Shown: positions 1 to 9,101 of the stretch, in pieces
Position numbering within the stretch: the stretch's first letter is position 1
Layout: the number at the start of each line of letters is the position of its first letter
Assembly (NCBI RefSeq): GCF_003347595.2
Contig: NZ_QCZK02000029.1
Span: 62,001-126,000 of the forward strand
Reading direction: 5' to 3'
DNA from: Botryobacter ruber
GTDB taxonomy: Bacteria > Bacteroidota > Bacteroidia > Cytophagales > Hymenobacteraceae
DNA: 64,000 nt
The notes under the pieces: model-generated
Databases searched by the model: none
What the model was told of the DNA's origin: nothing
The model's input: only the letters and a program-made list of their open reading frames with translations
Program-made: the position numbers and the translations under genes

Positions 1-126
1 TATTCCTTCAAGCCATCTGCAGTTAAACAGTAATTTAGAGCAGACCCAGGGCTGGGCTGGAGGTAGCTTTGATCCATTAAAGTGATAAACCGGATCAGGT
101 AACTCACAGGAGCCTAGTAACCAAAC

Positions 127-181
127 AAAGGCCATATATTCTTAAAGCAATTGCTTCAGGAATGTATGGCCTTTCGTTTTT
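127..181 (+). terminator. Rho-independent-type terminator of an upstream gene
   Basis: The arms AAAGGCCATATATT (127-140) and AATGTATGGCCTTT (161-174) pair in 13 of 14 positions, with an inner palindrome AAGCAATTGCTT, and a T-run follows at 177-181. It probably ends a + strand gene entering from the left. Short open tails ending at 33 and at 94 are both possible C-termini of that gene; I cannot tell which is real. Confidence 0.7.
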
Positions 182-224
182 AAGCATTAAATTGTCATGA
201 ATAAAGTATGTACTTCTACACCCT

Positions 225-2018
225 ATGAAAATAAAGAATTCATTACTCCTAAAGGTTTTAACGGTAGCTGCTGGACTTGCCCTGGTGCTGCCAGCCCTGC
301 AGGCGCAGACGGGCACAGATGCTCCTAAGCCCAATGCCGGCTTACTGCTGCCTGAAAATTTCCAGGCTACCATGTTGGCTGATAATCTGGGAAGAACACG
401 CCACCTAGTCGTTACCCCGAATAACATGATCTATGTTCGGTTGGCGAGACTGAAAGATGGAAAAGGAACCCTGCTGCTGGAGCAGTACAACAATACAGCC
501 ACCGTAAAATCAAGCTTTGGTGATTTTGGCGGAACAGGTATTTTCCTGCAGGATGATTATTTATATACATCCTCCAACAGTGAAATTTTCCGGTATAAAC
601 TCAACAAAAGCTATGAGGTAATTTCGCCGGATGCACCCGAAAAGATCGTTACCGGTCTGGTGGACAAAGGTACCCACAATACCAAATCCATCATGATGGA
701 TAACAAGGGCAATATGTATATACCGATTGGAGCTCCATCCAACTCCTGCCAGGTGGAAGACCGTAAAAAAGGTTCTCCGGGTATTGAAGATTGTCCATTG
801 CTGGAAACATCGGGAGGCGTATGGCAATTTAAACCGGATAAACTGAACCAGACGTATCAGGATGGCATCCGGTATGCCACCGGTTTAAGAAATGTTGTAG
901 CTGTTGACTGGAACGCACAAACAGACCAGCTTTATGTGATGCAGCACGGCCGCGATCAGCTACATAGTATTTTCCCGGATTTATATACCGTTAAAGAATC
1001 GGCAGAACTTCCGGCGGAATGTATGTATGCGTTGAACAAAGGAGATGATGCCGGCTGGCCCTACATCTATTATGATGGATTCCGGAATAAGAAAATGCTG
1101 GCGCCGGAGTATGGCGGAGATGGAAAGAAAGAAGGCAGCAATAAGTTTATCGACCCGGTTGCTGCTTACCCGGCGCACACGGCTCCAAACGGATTGCTTT
1201 TCTATACCGGAAACCAGTTTCCGGAAAAGTACAGAAACGGAGCCTTTATTGCTTTTCATGGTTCCTGGAACAGGGCTCCGGAGCCACAGGCCGGGTATTA
1301 TGTCGTATTCCAGCCCTTTAAGAATGGGAAGCCTTCCGGAGAGTGGGAAGTATTTGCAGACGGTTTTTCAGGCTCTCCGGAAAAAACTGCTGCAGGCAAA
1401 CCCGACCGCCGCCCCTGTGGTTTGGCGCAGGGACCAGACGGATCCCTTTATATTACTGATGATGTGAAAGGAGCCATTTTTAAAGTGACGTATAATCCTG
1501 GCGATTTAGCCAAGGCCGCTACTCCGGTTAAAACTGCTCCGGCCAGTAAAGCTCCCACTACAAATGCGGTAACCGGTAAAAGTAATGCCGCTGCGCCTGC
1601 TTCAGCGAAAACCACGCCAGCGAAACCGGCAAAGAAACCGGCAAAGAAACCGGCAGCATCCAAAACTACTCCTGCTCCAACAGTCTCTAAAACAACACTG
1701 GAGGCGGGCAAGTTGGTGTATATGCAGTATTGTGCTGCCTGCCATATGGTGGACGGCAGCGGCGTGCAGAGCTTAAATCCACCTCTTAGCAAAACTAGTT
1801 ATGTGCTGGGCACTAAGCCACGCCTGATAAACGTGATACTGAAGGGTATGAGCCAACAGGAAGTGGACGGTGAAAAGTACAGCAATGCAATGCCGCCATT
1901 TAATTTTTTGAGCGATAAGGAAATTGCTGATGTGCTTACCTATATCCGGAACGACTTTGGCAATAAAGCAAGTGCCGTTACTGCTGCAGAAGTAAAGGCA
2001 GAAAGAGGGAAAAAGTAG
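225..2018 (+). CDS. PQQ-type sugar (sorbosone/glucose) dehydrogenase fused to cytochrome c
   Basis: The 597-aa protein has an N-terminal signal peptide ending near LQAQ. A beta-propeller of the glucose/sorbosone dehydrogenase type spans about residues 35-430, with motifs such as YVMQHGRDQ, AFHGSWNRAP and GLAQGPDGSLYITDD. A low-complexity linker rich in Ala, Pro and Lys (about 440-490) joins it to a class I cytochrome c domain with haem motif CAACH at residues 503-507 and a distal Met (AMPPF) downstream. In this family periplasmic PQQ enzymes oxidise sugars and pass electrons to haem c. The substrate is unknown. It stands alone, convergent with the next gene. Confidence 0.85.
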   Translation: MKIKNSLLLKVLTVAAGLALVLPALQAQTGTDAPKPNAGLLLPENFQATMLADNLGRTRHLVVTPNNMIYVRLARLKDGKGTLLLEQYNNTATVKSSFGDFGGTGIFLQDDYLYTSSNSEIFRYKLNKSYEVISPDAPEKIVTGLVDKGTHNTKSIMMDNKGNMYIPIGAPSNSCQVEDRKKGSPGIEDCPLLETSGGVWQFKPDKLNQTYQDGIRYATGLRNVVAVDWNAQTDQLYVMQHGRDQLHSIFPDLYTVKESAELPAECMYALNKGDDAGWPYIYYDGFRNKKMLAPEYGGDGKKEGSNKFIDPVAAYPAHTAPNGLLFYTGNQFPEKYRNGAFIAFHGSWNRAPEPQAGYYVVFQPFKNGKPSGEWEVFADGFSGSPEKTAAGKPDRRPCGLAQGPDGSLYITDDVKGAIFKVTYNPGDLAKAATPVKTAPASKAPTTNAVTGKSNAAAPASAKTTPAKPAKKPAKKPAASKTTPAPTVSKTTLEAGKLVYMQYCAACHMVDGSGVQSLNPPLSKTSYVLGTKPRLINVILKGMSQQEVDGEKYSNAMPPFNFLSDKEIADVLTYIRNDFGNKASAVTAAEVKAERGKK

Positions 2019-2033
2019 CTTGTACTGCTAAAC

Positions 2034-2095
2034 CTGCTGCAGTGGGTATGGTAGCATGAGCAGTGGCTATGGTGACTGCAGCAGCAAATCTTTTT
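2034..2095. terminator. Hairpin with repeat copies between convergent genes
   Basis: The arms CTGCTGCAGT (2034-2043) and ACTGCAGCAG (2075-2084) are perfect reverse complements, and TTTTT follows at 2091-2095. The loop carries two degenerate copies of the island's intergenic repeat (TATGGTRRC type). It sits between two convergent stop codons, so it could end transcription from both sides. Confidence 0.6.
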
Positions 2096-2099
2096 GCTG

Positions 2100-4850
2100 T
2101 TAATTTTGGTTGCTTTTGCGGTTGTTTTTGGAGGAGGGAGCTTTCCCTCCATAATTGCGAAGGTTGTAGGCAACAGTCAGCATAAAGAAGCGCTGCAGTA
2201 CCGTCGATTGTGAGTCCTGGATGTACTGTTCCGATACAGAACGCCGGATACTGTTATTCTGTCCCATCAGGTCGTTCACGCTCAGGCTTACTTCACCTTT
2301 ATTCTTTTCCAGAAACTTCCTGCTGAGACTCATGTTCCAGAGCAGAAAATTATTATTAAACCCACCAGACAGGCCTTTGTTGAGCTGGTGATTAAGCTCG
2401 GTCCGGTACACCATCTTTTTAAGGAAGGTGATGTTGGCACGTACCTGTGTGGTCTGGTTAAAGAAATTATTGTTCTGCTGCGGGCGCAGGGTATTTTTCA
2501 CGATGTTGTACCTGGAGTGGGTAGACACCTGAAAATCGATTTCCTTGCTGATGTTGCTGTTTAAGGAAGTGCCCAGCCTGAAGTAGTTGGAGTTCGTGAA
2601 GTTGAGCATGCTGTTGAGCATCGAAGGCCTTCTGTTGTGCCCCAGGGAGCCATTAAGGTTAACTTTCAGGGGCACGAAGCCCAGTGGCTGTCCATAGTTA
2701 AAATTGGAGTTAATACTCATATCCCCGTTCACGTTTACCGGAATAATAAACTGTTGCCCGGCGCTTAACTCCCTGTCACCGTATACAATGGGGGTTTTTG
2801 CATCGTAGCGTAAGGTTTTGTTTGTAATGCTGTTCTGGTTAAGGCTGCCGTTCAGGGTGAACGAGAAAACACGGTTTGTTTCTTTGTTAAACGTCCGGAA
2901 GCGGATAGAAACATTGTTGTTATATGTTTGCTTCAGGTTTGGATTACCGCTCCTGATGCGGAAGGGGTCAGAAATATCAATAACCTCCTGCAGCTGGTAA
3001 AGGGAGGGAGCGTTGGTGTTGGTGCGGTACTCAATCCGCAGGTTTTTGGTTCTGGTGAAGCGATACTCCAGTTGTGCCGAGGGTAACACACTGTAAAAGC
3101 TGCGGTCCATCCCATTAATGAACGGAAACTCCTGCTGGTTCTGCATACGGGCAATCTGGTACTCGGCCCCCAGCTGTAGCCGCAGCTTTTTGGTGTTGTA
3201 TCGGTACACCGACTCGAACTCCTGCGTTAGGTATTGGCTTACAAAAATGTTGCTCTGTGCCGTGTCGAGTGCATCGTACCCCAGCTCTACAAAATCAAAG
3301 GTGCGCCTGTCGGAATCGTTCTTCCGGTCTCCGATCTTGTAGACCAGCTGCACCACGGCACTGTCGCCAACCGGCTCCGAGAAGGAAGTATTGGCGCGCC
3401 ACGAGTAGCCGTTGCCAGATTGCCTGATATACTGGTTTACATTCTGATTTTTAGAGCTGTTCTTATAAAAGATGTTTTCCTGCTGCCGGTAACTCTCTCC
3501 TCCGCTTGTGCTTATACCAGTGTAGAAACTGGTGGAGAAAACTCGCCCCTTTTTGAAGAAGCGGTGGCTGTAATGGATGTTGTTGCCAATGTTAAAGGAG
3601 CCGTTTTCAGAACGGTTTTCGTTCTCGCTCTGATTTAAGGGGCCTTCGTCGTTAATGGTTCTTCCAAAGCGGTAGCCGAATGAGCTGTTTGCGGATGTGG
3701 AGAAGTTGGGGGTAATCAGGAGCCTGTTGGTTTCATTTATGTTGTACTCCAGGCGCAGGTTCATCCGGTGATCAGAATTCCGGTTTGTGTTGTTGCTCGT
3801 TTGGGTATATTGCTGACCCAGATCATCAGGAGAGATAAAGTCTCTGAAAATAGAACGGAAGTCTACTGTTTTCCTGCTAAAGAAGTGATAGTCGCCGCTA
3901 ACAGTTATTTTTTCGCCCCACTTGTCGTTGTAGTTCATTGCGAAGTTGTGGTTGGTCATATTCCCGTTTCCACCGCCCCTGCGCCCGCGCATGCCGCCAC
4001 CCGGTACCTCCCCGGCAGAATAATCCTGCAGGTTGATGTTGTTGGTGATGCCTGTAAAGGTAAACCGTCTTTCGCCTTCGTAGGCGTTGATGCTGGCGCC
4101 AACCATGTAGCGGTTGTCGTTGCCATAGCCCCCCGACATCCTGCCAAACTGGCCTTTTCTGCGATCCGGTTTTGTTACAACGTTGATGGTTTTACGGCGG
4201 TTGCCGTCGTCCACGCCGCTGAACTCTGCCTGGTCGCTCAGCTTGTCAAAGATCTGGATGTTCTGCACAATCTCTGCCGGCAGGTTGCGGAGCGCTGCCT
4301 CTGCATCACTACCGAAAAACCGTTTGCCGTCTACCAAAACCTCCAGTACTTCTTCTCCCTGTGCCTGTATCTTGCCATCTTCCACTACTATACCGGGCAT
4401 TTTCTGAATCAGGTCCTCTACACTGGCATCTTCGGCTACTTTAAAGGCTGCTGCATTAAACTGGGTGGTATCGCCAAGCTGCTCGCCCATAGATACCTCC
4501 GCGATAACCTCTACTTCGCCAATGGTGTTTGCTTCGTGCTCAAGTTGAAGATTGCCCATGTTAATGGCCTTGTCCTGCACCCTGAAAAGTTTAACCAGTG
4601 TCCGGTGCCCCACATAGCTTACCTCGATCGTGTACTGGTCCGGAATTACTCTTGAAAAGATAAAGTTGCCCTGCAGGTCGGTGCCGGTGGTCGTTTTTAC
4701 CGAATCGGCAAGCCTGGTAAGCATGACACGGGCGCTGGGAAGAGACACGCTGTCGTGCTTGCTCAACACGGTGCCGTTTACGATAACACCCTGCGCATTA
4801 GCGTTGTACAGGAAGAGCGATATGGTAAAAAGCAGTAGCAGTTTCTTCAT
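2100..4850 (-). CDS. Outer-membrane beta-barrel (TonB-dependent receptor-like) protein
   Basis: The 916-aa protein has a signal peptide (ends near YNANAQ). A carboxypeptidase regulatory-like beta-sandwich domain follows (about 22-110; motifs VNGTVLSKHDSVSLPSARV and LQGNFIFSRV). Then come a plug-like region (about 125-230; IVVEDGKIQAQGEEVLEVLVDGK) and a long beta-barrel to the C-terminus. A Gly/Arg-rich loop (GGGMRGRRGGGNGN, about 283-297) is probably surface exposed. This matches the outer membrane beta-barrel family seen in many Bacteroidota receptors, but it is not a SusC: no SusD partner is next to it and SusC signature motifs are absent. The transported ligand is unknown and a link to the glycan genes is only by position. 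Confidence 0.8.
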   Translation of the reverse strand: MKKLLLLFTISLFLYNANAQGVIVNGTVLSKHDSVSLPSARVMLTRLADSVKTTTGTDLQGNFIFSRVIPDQYTIEVSYVGHRTLVKLFRVQDKAINMGNLQLEHEANTIGEVEVIAEVSMGEQLGDTTQFNAAAFKVAEDASVEDLIQKMPGIVVEDGKIQAQGEEVLEVLVDGKRFFGSDAEAALRNLPAEIVQNIQIFDKLSDQAEFSGVDDGNRRKTINVVTKPDRRKGQFGRMSGGYGNDNRYMVGASINAYEGERRFTFTGITNNINLQDYSAGEVPGGGMRGRRGGGNGNMTNHNFAMNYNDKWGEKITVSGDYHFFSRKTVDFRSIFRDFISPDDLGQQYTQTSNNTNRNSDHRMNLRLEYNINETNRLLITPNFSTSANSSFGYRFGRTINDEGPLNQSENENRSENGSFNIGNNIHYSHRFFKKGRVFSTSFYTGISTSGGESYRQQENIFYKNSSKNQNVNQYIRQSGNGYSWRANTSFSEPVGDSAVVQLVYKIGDRKNDSDRRTFDFVELGYDALDTAQSNIFVSQYLTQEFESVYRYNTKKLRLQLGAEYQIARMQNQQEFPFINGMDRSFYSVLPSAQLEYRFTRTKNLRIEYRTNTNAPSLYQLQEVIDISDPFRIRSGNPNLKQTYNNNVSIRFRTFNKETNRVFSFTLNGSLNQNSITNKTLRYDAKTPIVYGDRELSAGQQFIIPVNVNGDMSINSNFNYGQPLGFVPLKVNLNGSLGHNRRPSMLNSMLNFTNSNYFRLGTSLNSNISKEIDFQVSTHSRYNIVKNTLRPQQNNNFFNQTTQVRANITFLKKMVYRTELNHQLNKGLSGGFNNNFLLWNMSLSRKFLEKNKGEVSLSVNDLMGQNNSIRRSVSEQYIQDSQSTVLQRFFMLTVAYNLRNYGGKAPSSKNNRKSNQN

Positions 4851-5010
4851 GAGCAGGACTTAAGGCGGTGGGTAACAATGTTTAGACTTCAACCTTGTTC
4901 AAAAGTTTAGTTCAGTTACTTATATTTATAATGCTTTAACTCAATAAAAATCAACTTAAGTCAGAATGTATGCTTTCAACCGAAAGCGGTAGTCAGCAGT
5001 ATAGAGGGCT

Positions 5011-5050
5011 CCGTTACTCCTGGCGTGGATATCCTTGCCAGGAGTAACGG
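5011..5050 (-). terminator. Perfect 14-bp hairpin after the GH28-like gene
   Basis: CCGTTACTCCTGGC (5011-5024) and GCCAGGAGTAACGG (5037-5050) are perfect reverse complements around a 12-nt loop. The hairpin lies 17 nt beyond the stop codon of the minus-strand gene. A clear T-run is missing, so it may be a 3'-end stabiliser as much as a terminator. Confidence 0.6.
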
Positions 5051-5067
5051 AAAATATAATGTTCAAA

Positions 5068-6813
5068 CTATACCCGCAGGTTTACCGACTTCTTTGTGGC
5101 GCCGCTTTCATACACCACTGGTTTTCCTGCCTTCCGTAAATCTCCGCCATCAACCGGAATACCTTCGTTTCCGGTGCCCTCCAGGCTTAGAAAAGCAGCG
5201 GCGGATGTAAGTACTCTGGTAGCAGAAAGCATCACATCTTTTGTGTTTGTAAAGCGCAGCAGCGGCACTTCAGGGCTTCCCTGGGCGCTCAGGCCGTTGA
5301 TGGAAGCCTCCTGCACATTATCAAACACAACAGCCGGACGCGCGTCGGGTTTCTCGTAATCGAAGCGGACATTCTGTAGGGTCAGGCCCTTCACGTTGCG
5401 GGCATACAGGCCATAAGCAGGCGGACCGGCAGGTTCCTGGTCCCATACTCCAAAATACTCACGGGCAATTTTGGGGATGTCGCGCTTGGCGGCCTGTGCC
5501 GCTGTGCCGCCGCCTGCGTAGGTGACATGCACATCCGTGAAGCTGATGTTCTCCAGGTAAGCCTCGCCCATGCCGTTGAGCGTGATGCAGGAGTTTTGCT
5601 CGCCGTTCTTGATATAAACTTCAAACGGAATATCAGGGTGGTTGACAGGCAGCGGCACCACAGTAGCCCGGATGCCATTAAACACAATGTTGCGCACAAA
5701 GGGTTTGGCAGTATCAGCTGCAGCGTTTGACGAATTCTGGCTTGCGCCGCTGAACCCGATACCGATGGGCCCGGTAACATTGCGCATGATGATGTTGGAG
5801 AAGGTCAGGTTTTCGAGCTGTGCCCGCCCGGAGCTTATCTTGATGGGGCAGCCGTAGGTTTCGTAAATGAGACAGTTCGAAACGGCAATGTGCTGGGCCG
5901 CACCGCTGCCAAACCTGAAAATAGACCAACGCGTGCTGAAAGAGCAGTTGGTGACAGTCACAAACTGATTGCTCCCAAACAAAGCGCAGGCATCGTCCTG
6001 GCACCTGACGTCGCAATTGGAAATGTGCACATACTGGCAACTGTTAAAGTGGAAGCCGTCGTTGTTTTTGTTGATGCGGTTGTAGATGCGTATGCCATCG
6101 ATGTTTATCTGCTGGCAGTGCAGGATGCGGAAGCAGTGGTAAGCGCTCTGGGTAAAGAAAGTGTCCCGCATCAGGAGGTTGGTGCATTTATAGAAAATGG
6201 CCAGGTGCGGACGATCCATATAGCCGCGTTCTGTATTGCCCGGACCGGTATTGTCTCCATGGCCGGTATAGAAGGCTTTGCCGTTACCATCCAGCGTTCC
6301 CCTTCCTTCAATCGCAATGTTATCAGCCTCAACCGCATAAAGCAGTACGATATTGCCGTTCCCTTCCGGAACGCCCTTGCCGGCACGGTAGTCTTCGCGC
6401 CTGGGGCTGCCCAGCAGGCGGCCCTGGTTAGCCAGGTGGAGCGTTACGTTGCTTTTCAGCTCAATGGTGCCGATAACGAAGTCGCCCGCAGGAACCAGTA
6501 CAGTGCCACCATTATCACGGTGGCAGGCATCGATAGCAGCCTGTACGGGAGCTGTGTCGAGCATTTTGCCATCGCCTTTTGCGCCGAAATCCCGGATGTT
6601 ATATGTGCCTGCACCCGCCATGCCGTCTTTAATGGCGCCGGGGTTTACAGGCTCCGCCGCCAGCGCCTGCGTACCGATCATGCTGGTGCCGGCAACGGCT
6701 AATGCGCCCGCCGAAATGCGCCCGAGCCACTTGCGCCGCGACAAGGATACGTACGCTTGGTTGGATGTGGCGATACCGCTTGGCTCTTCTTGTAAAAGGG
6801 GTGTTTCTATCAT
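5068..6813 (-). CDS. GH28-like beta-helix protein, Tat-exported
   Basis: The 581-aa protein begins with a long n-region and a twin-arginine motif SRRKWLGR (about 24-31) followed by a hydrophobic stretch ending ALA, so Tat export is likely. The pectate-lyase-superfamily start (NIRDFGAKGDGKMLDTAPVQ, about 72-91) leads into a right-handed parallel beta-helix resembling glycoside hydrolase 28. The region equivalent to the GH28 catalytic strands reads NNDGFHFN and CQDDACAL, so the usual GDD appears as QDD. It may be a polygalacturonase or a related exo-enzyme with a different sugar; activity on uronate is inferred. It is divergent from the GH97 gene and shares a 299-bp upstream region with it. Confidence 0.75.
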   Translation of the reverse strand: MIETPLLQEEPSGIATSNQAYVSLSRRKWLGRISAGALAVAGTSMIGTQALAAEPVNPGAIKDGMAGAGTYNIRDFGAKGDGKMLDTAPVQAAIDACHRDNGGTVLVPAGDFVIGTIELKSNVTLHLANQGRLLGSPRREDYRAGKGVPEGNGNIVLLYAVEADNIAIEGRGTLDGNGKAFYTGHGDNTGPGNTERGYMDRPHLAIFYKCTNLLMRDTFFTQSAYHCFRILHCQQINIDGIRIYNRINKNNDGFHFNSCQYVHISNCDVRCQDDACALFGSNQFVTVTNCSFSTRWSIFRFGSGAAQHIAVSNCLIYETYGCPIKISSGRAQLENLTFSNIIMRNVTGPIGIGFSGASQNSSNAAADTAKPFVRNIVFNGIRATVVPLPVNHPDIPFEVYIKNGEQNSCITLNGMGEAYLENISFTDVHVTYAGGGTAAQAAKRDIPKIAREYFGVWDQEPAGPPAYGLYARNVKGLTLQNVRFDYEKPDARPAVVFDNVQEASINGLSAQGSPEVPLLRFTNTKDVMLSATRVLTSAAAFLSLEGTGNEGIPVDGGDLRKAGKPVVYESGATKKSVNLRV

Positions 6814-6905
6814 GGCTGAAATGTTTGAATACTAACTAATATTATTAAGCTAATTAATATCAAAGCTTCAATTTGTCAAAGCTGAGGAAGGGGCGTTGGC
6901 TCCTT

Positions 6906-6923
6906 TGAACGATAATCACCCTT
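6906..6923 (+). promoter_or_regulatory. Weak relative of the shared upstream operon motif
   Basis: TGAACGATAATCACCCTT matches 14 of 18 positions of the motif found before the two large glycosidase operons. It lies in the divergent intergenic region 6814-7112, about 190 nt from the GH97 start and about 90 nt from the GH28-like start. The rest of that gap is AT-rich, and TATATTTG at 6965-6972 fits the Bacteroidota -7 consensus TAnnTTTG. I found no well-spaced -33 element. Confidence 0.3.
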
Positions 6924-7112
6924 AATAGAACTAACTGCCCTCCAACAACAAACCGCTTAAATTTTATATTTGATCAACCAGACTCACATGATGAAACAAG
7001 AACAATCTGCCTGTAATTAATATGCGCAGCAGAAAGAAAAAGCATCCGGATAGTTCGTGCGATAAATGGTAGTATAAAGCTTCAGAAAAATCAACTTCAA
7101 CCTAAAATCAAC

Positions 7113-9047
7113 ATGCTTATGATCAACTTAAAAAGTTTTCAAAGTCTTGCCCTTTGGGTGGGTATAACCATAGGCTTTTCAGCCTGCGCTCTGACAGATG
7201 ACACTACCATAATCAGTAGCCCGGATGGCAATGTCAGGTTCCGTCTGAACCAGGTGGACAGCCAGTTAGTCTATACCATCACTTTTAAAGACCAGCCGGT
7301 AATAGAAGCGTCGCCACTGGTGATGACCATTGATAACAAGGAGATAACCAACAATGTGCAGCCCGGCAAAACGGAGCAGTACGAGGCAGACGAAACATAT
7401 GCCTGGCATGGAGCGCATGCAGAAGCTGTAAACAAGTACAAGGGAGCCAGAATTGCCCTGAAGCAGAATGACGGTTTGGAGTATACCCTGGACGTGCGGG
7501 TGTTTAACGATGCTGCTTCTTTCCGGCTGATTGTGCCGGGTGCTGAAAACGAGCAACGGGTGCCCGACGAAACAACCGCATTTAAATTACCTGAAGGCAG
7601 CACCATCTGGTACCACGACCTGCACATGCACTACGAGAGTGTGCATACCAAAAACGATATCGCCCAGGTGAAGCCGGGTGAGTGGATGGCGCCTCCGGTT
7701 ACGTTTAAACTGCCTGAAGGTCGTGGCTATGCTGCCATCACCGAAGCAGATTTGAAGAACTACAGCGGCATGGCCCTGCAGAGCGACAGTAGCCGTCAGC
7801 TGGTTACGCGCCTTGCCCATCATCAGCCTACCTCTTACCCGTACGAGCTGCGCTACAGCAAAGAAGATGTGGAAAGGTTAATTAAGCCTGCTGCCGTGAC
7901 AGGCACCATCACCACTCCCTGGCGTGTGGTAATGGTTGGTGCTGACCTGAACGCTATGGCGAACAACGATGCAGTAGCCAACCTTAATCCTGCCCCTGAT
8001 AAAGAGCTTTTCCCGCAGGGCATTCATACCGACTGGATCAGACCTGGCCGTGCTGTCTGGAAGTACCTGGATGGTGGCGGCGACGGCACTCTGGCCGTGA
8101 TGAAAGAGTTTTCGAAGCAGGCAGGCGAACTGGGGTACGAGCATAATATCCTGGAAGGCTTCTGGTCGAGGTGGACCGACGAAGAGATAAGAGAACTGGT
8201 AGATTATTCGAACCAGCAGAAGGTGGGTGTCTGGCTGTGGAAGCACTCCAAATCGCTCCGCGACGACCATGAGCGCCTTGCCTTTTTTAAGCGCTGCCAG
8301 GACCTGGGCATTACAGGCGTGAAGCTGGATTTTTTCGATCACGAAGCCAAGGAAGTAATTGACCTGTACCGGAATATACTCCGGGAAACAGCAGAGCATA
8401 AATTGCTGGTAGATTTCCATGGGGCCAATAAACCTACCGGTGAGGCACGTACCTGGCCAAATGAAGTAACCCGCGAAGCCGTGAAAGGCATGGAAGCCAG
8501 TAAGCTAGAAGACAGGGCAACCCATAACACCACGGTTCCTTTTACCCGCTGGCTGGCCGGGCATGCCGAGTACACGCCTGTGCACTTCGGGGAGCGCCGC
8601 AAAAATACCACCTGGGCACACCAGGTAGCCAGCGCGGCCATAATGAGCACACCACTGCTTACCTATGCCGCTACGCCTGCCAACATCCTGGCCAACCCAA
8701 GCGTGGAAATGATGAAGAGCATCCCCTCTACCTGGGACGAAACCATTGTGTTGCCGGCATCAGAAATCGGTGAGGTGGCAGCTTTTGCCAGGCGCAAAGG
8801 CGACACCTGGTTCCTGGCCATTATGAATGGTGTAAACCCAAAGACTATCAGCATCCCGCTTTCTTTCCTGGGGCAGGGCAATTATGAAACACTGGTGGTG
8901 AAAGACGATCAGCAGGAATCGGGCGCCCTGCGGGTCGAAAATGTAAGCCAGAAAAAAGACGATACCCTGCAGCTTGATTTGGTAGCAGGCGGCGGTTATG
9001 TTGCCCGCTACACCAGCGGAAGCACCAGGCTTAGTTCATTAAAATAA
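7113..9047 (+). CDS. GH97 glycoside hydrolase (likely retaining alpha-galactosidase type)
   Basis: The 644-aa lipoprotein has lipobox FSAC near residue 25; an in-frame ATG at 7119 is an equally good start. The GH97 N-terminal beta-sandwich begins at ISSPDGNVRFRL, the catalytic (beta/alpha)8 barrel covers about residues 290-540, and a C-terminal beta-domain ends the protein. Asp406 in GVKLDFFDHE sits where retaining GH97 alpha-galactosidases carry their nucleophile, while inverting alpha-glucosidases of the SusB kind lack it; this favours release of alpha-galactose. It is probably co-transcribed with the next gene 54 nt downstream. Confidence 0.85.
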   Translation: MLMINLKSFQSLALWVGITIGFSACALTDDTTIISSPDGNVRFRLNQVDSQLVYTITFKDQPVIEASPLVMTIDNKEITNNVQPGKTEQYEADETYAWHGAHAEAVNKYKGARIALKQNDGLEYTLDVRVFNDAASFRLIVPGAENEQRVPDETTAFKLPEGSTIWYHDLHMHYESVHTKNDIAQVKPGEWMAPPVTFKLPEGRGYAAITEADLKNYSGMALQSDSSRQLVTRLAHHQPTSYPYELRYSKEDVERLIKPAAVTGTITTPWRVVMVGADLNAMANNDAVANLNPAPDKELFPQGIHTDWIRPGRAVWKYLDGGGDGTLAVMKEFSKQAGELGYEHNILEGFWSRWTDEEIRELVDYSNQQKVGVWLWKHSKSLRDDHERLAFFKRCQDLGITGVKLDFFDHEAKEVIDLYRNILRETAEHKLLVDFHGANKPTGEARTWPNEVTREAVKGMEASKLEDRATHNTTVPFTRWLAGHAEYTPVHFGERRKNTTWAHQVASAAIMSTPLLTYAATPANILANPSVEMMKSIPSTWDETIVLPASEIGEVAAFARRKGDTWFLAIMNGVNPKTISIPLSFLGQGNYETLVVKDDQQESGALRVENVSQKKDDTLQLDLVAGGGYVARYTSGSTRLSSLK

Positions 9048-9054
9048 ACATGTT

Positions 9055-9087
9055 AAGCGGCTGTTTCGGCATTACGGGCAGCCGCTT
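9055..9087 (+). other. Intercistronic hairpin
   Basis: AAGCGGCTG (9055-9063) and CAGCCGCTT (9079-9087) form a perfect 9-bp stem in the short gap between the GH97 and GH43-like genes. No T-run follows. It could protect the upstream mRNA end or attenuate read-through. Confidence 0.5.
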
Positions 9088-9101
9088 GTAAAGTAAAGTT
9101 T

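Noticed and set aside
3768..4655. 295-codon + strand frame inside the outer-membrane receptor gene
   Set aside because: Antisense shadow of the plug and receptor region; low-complexity product.
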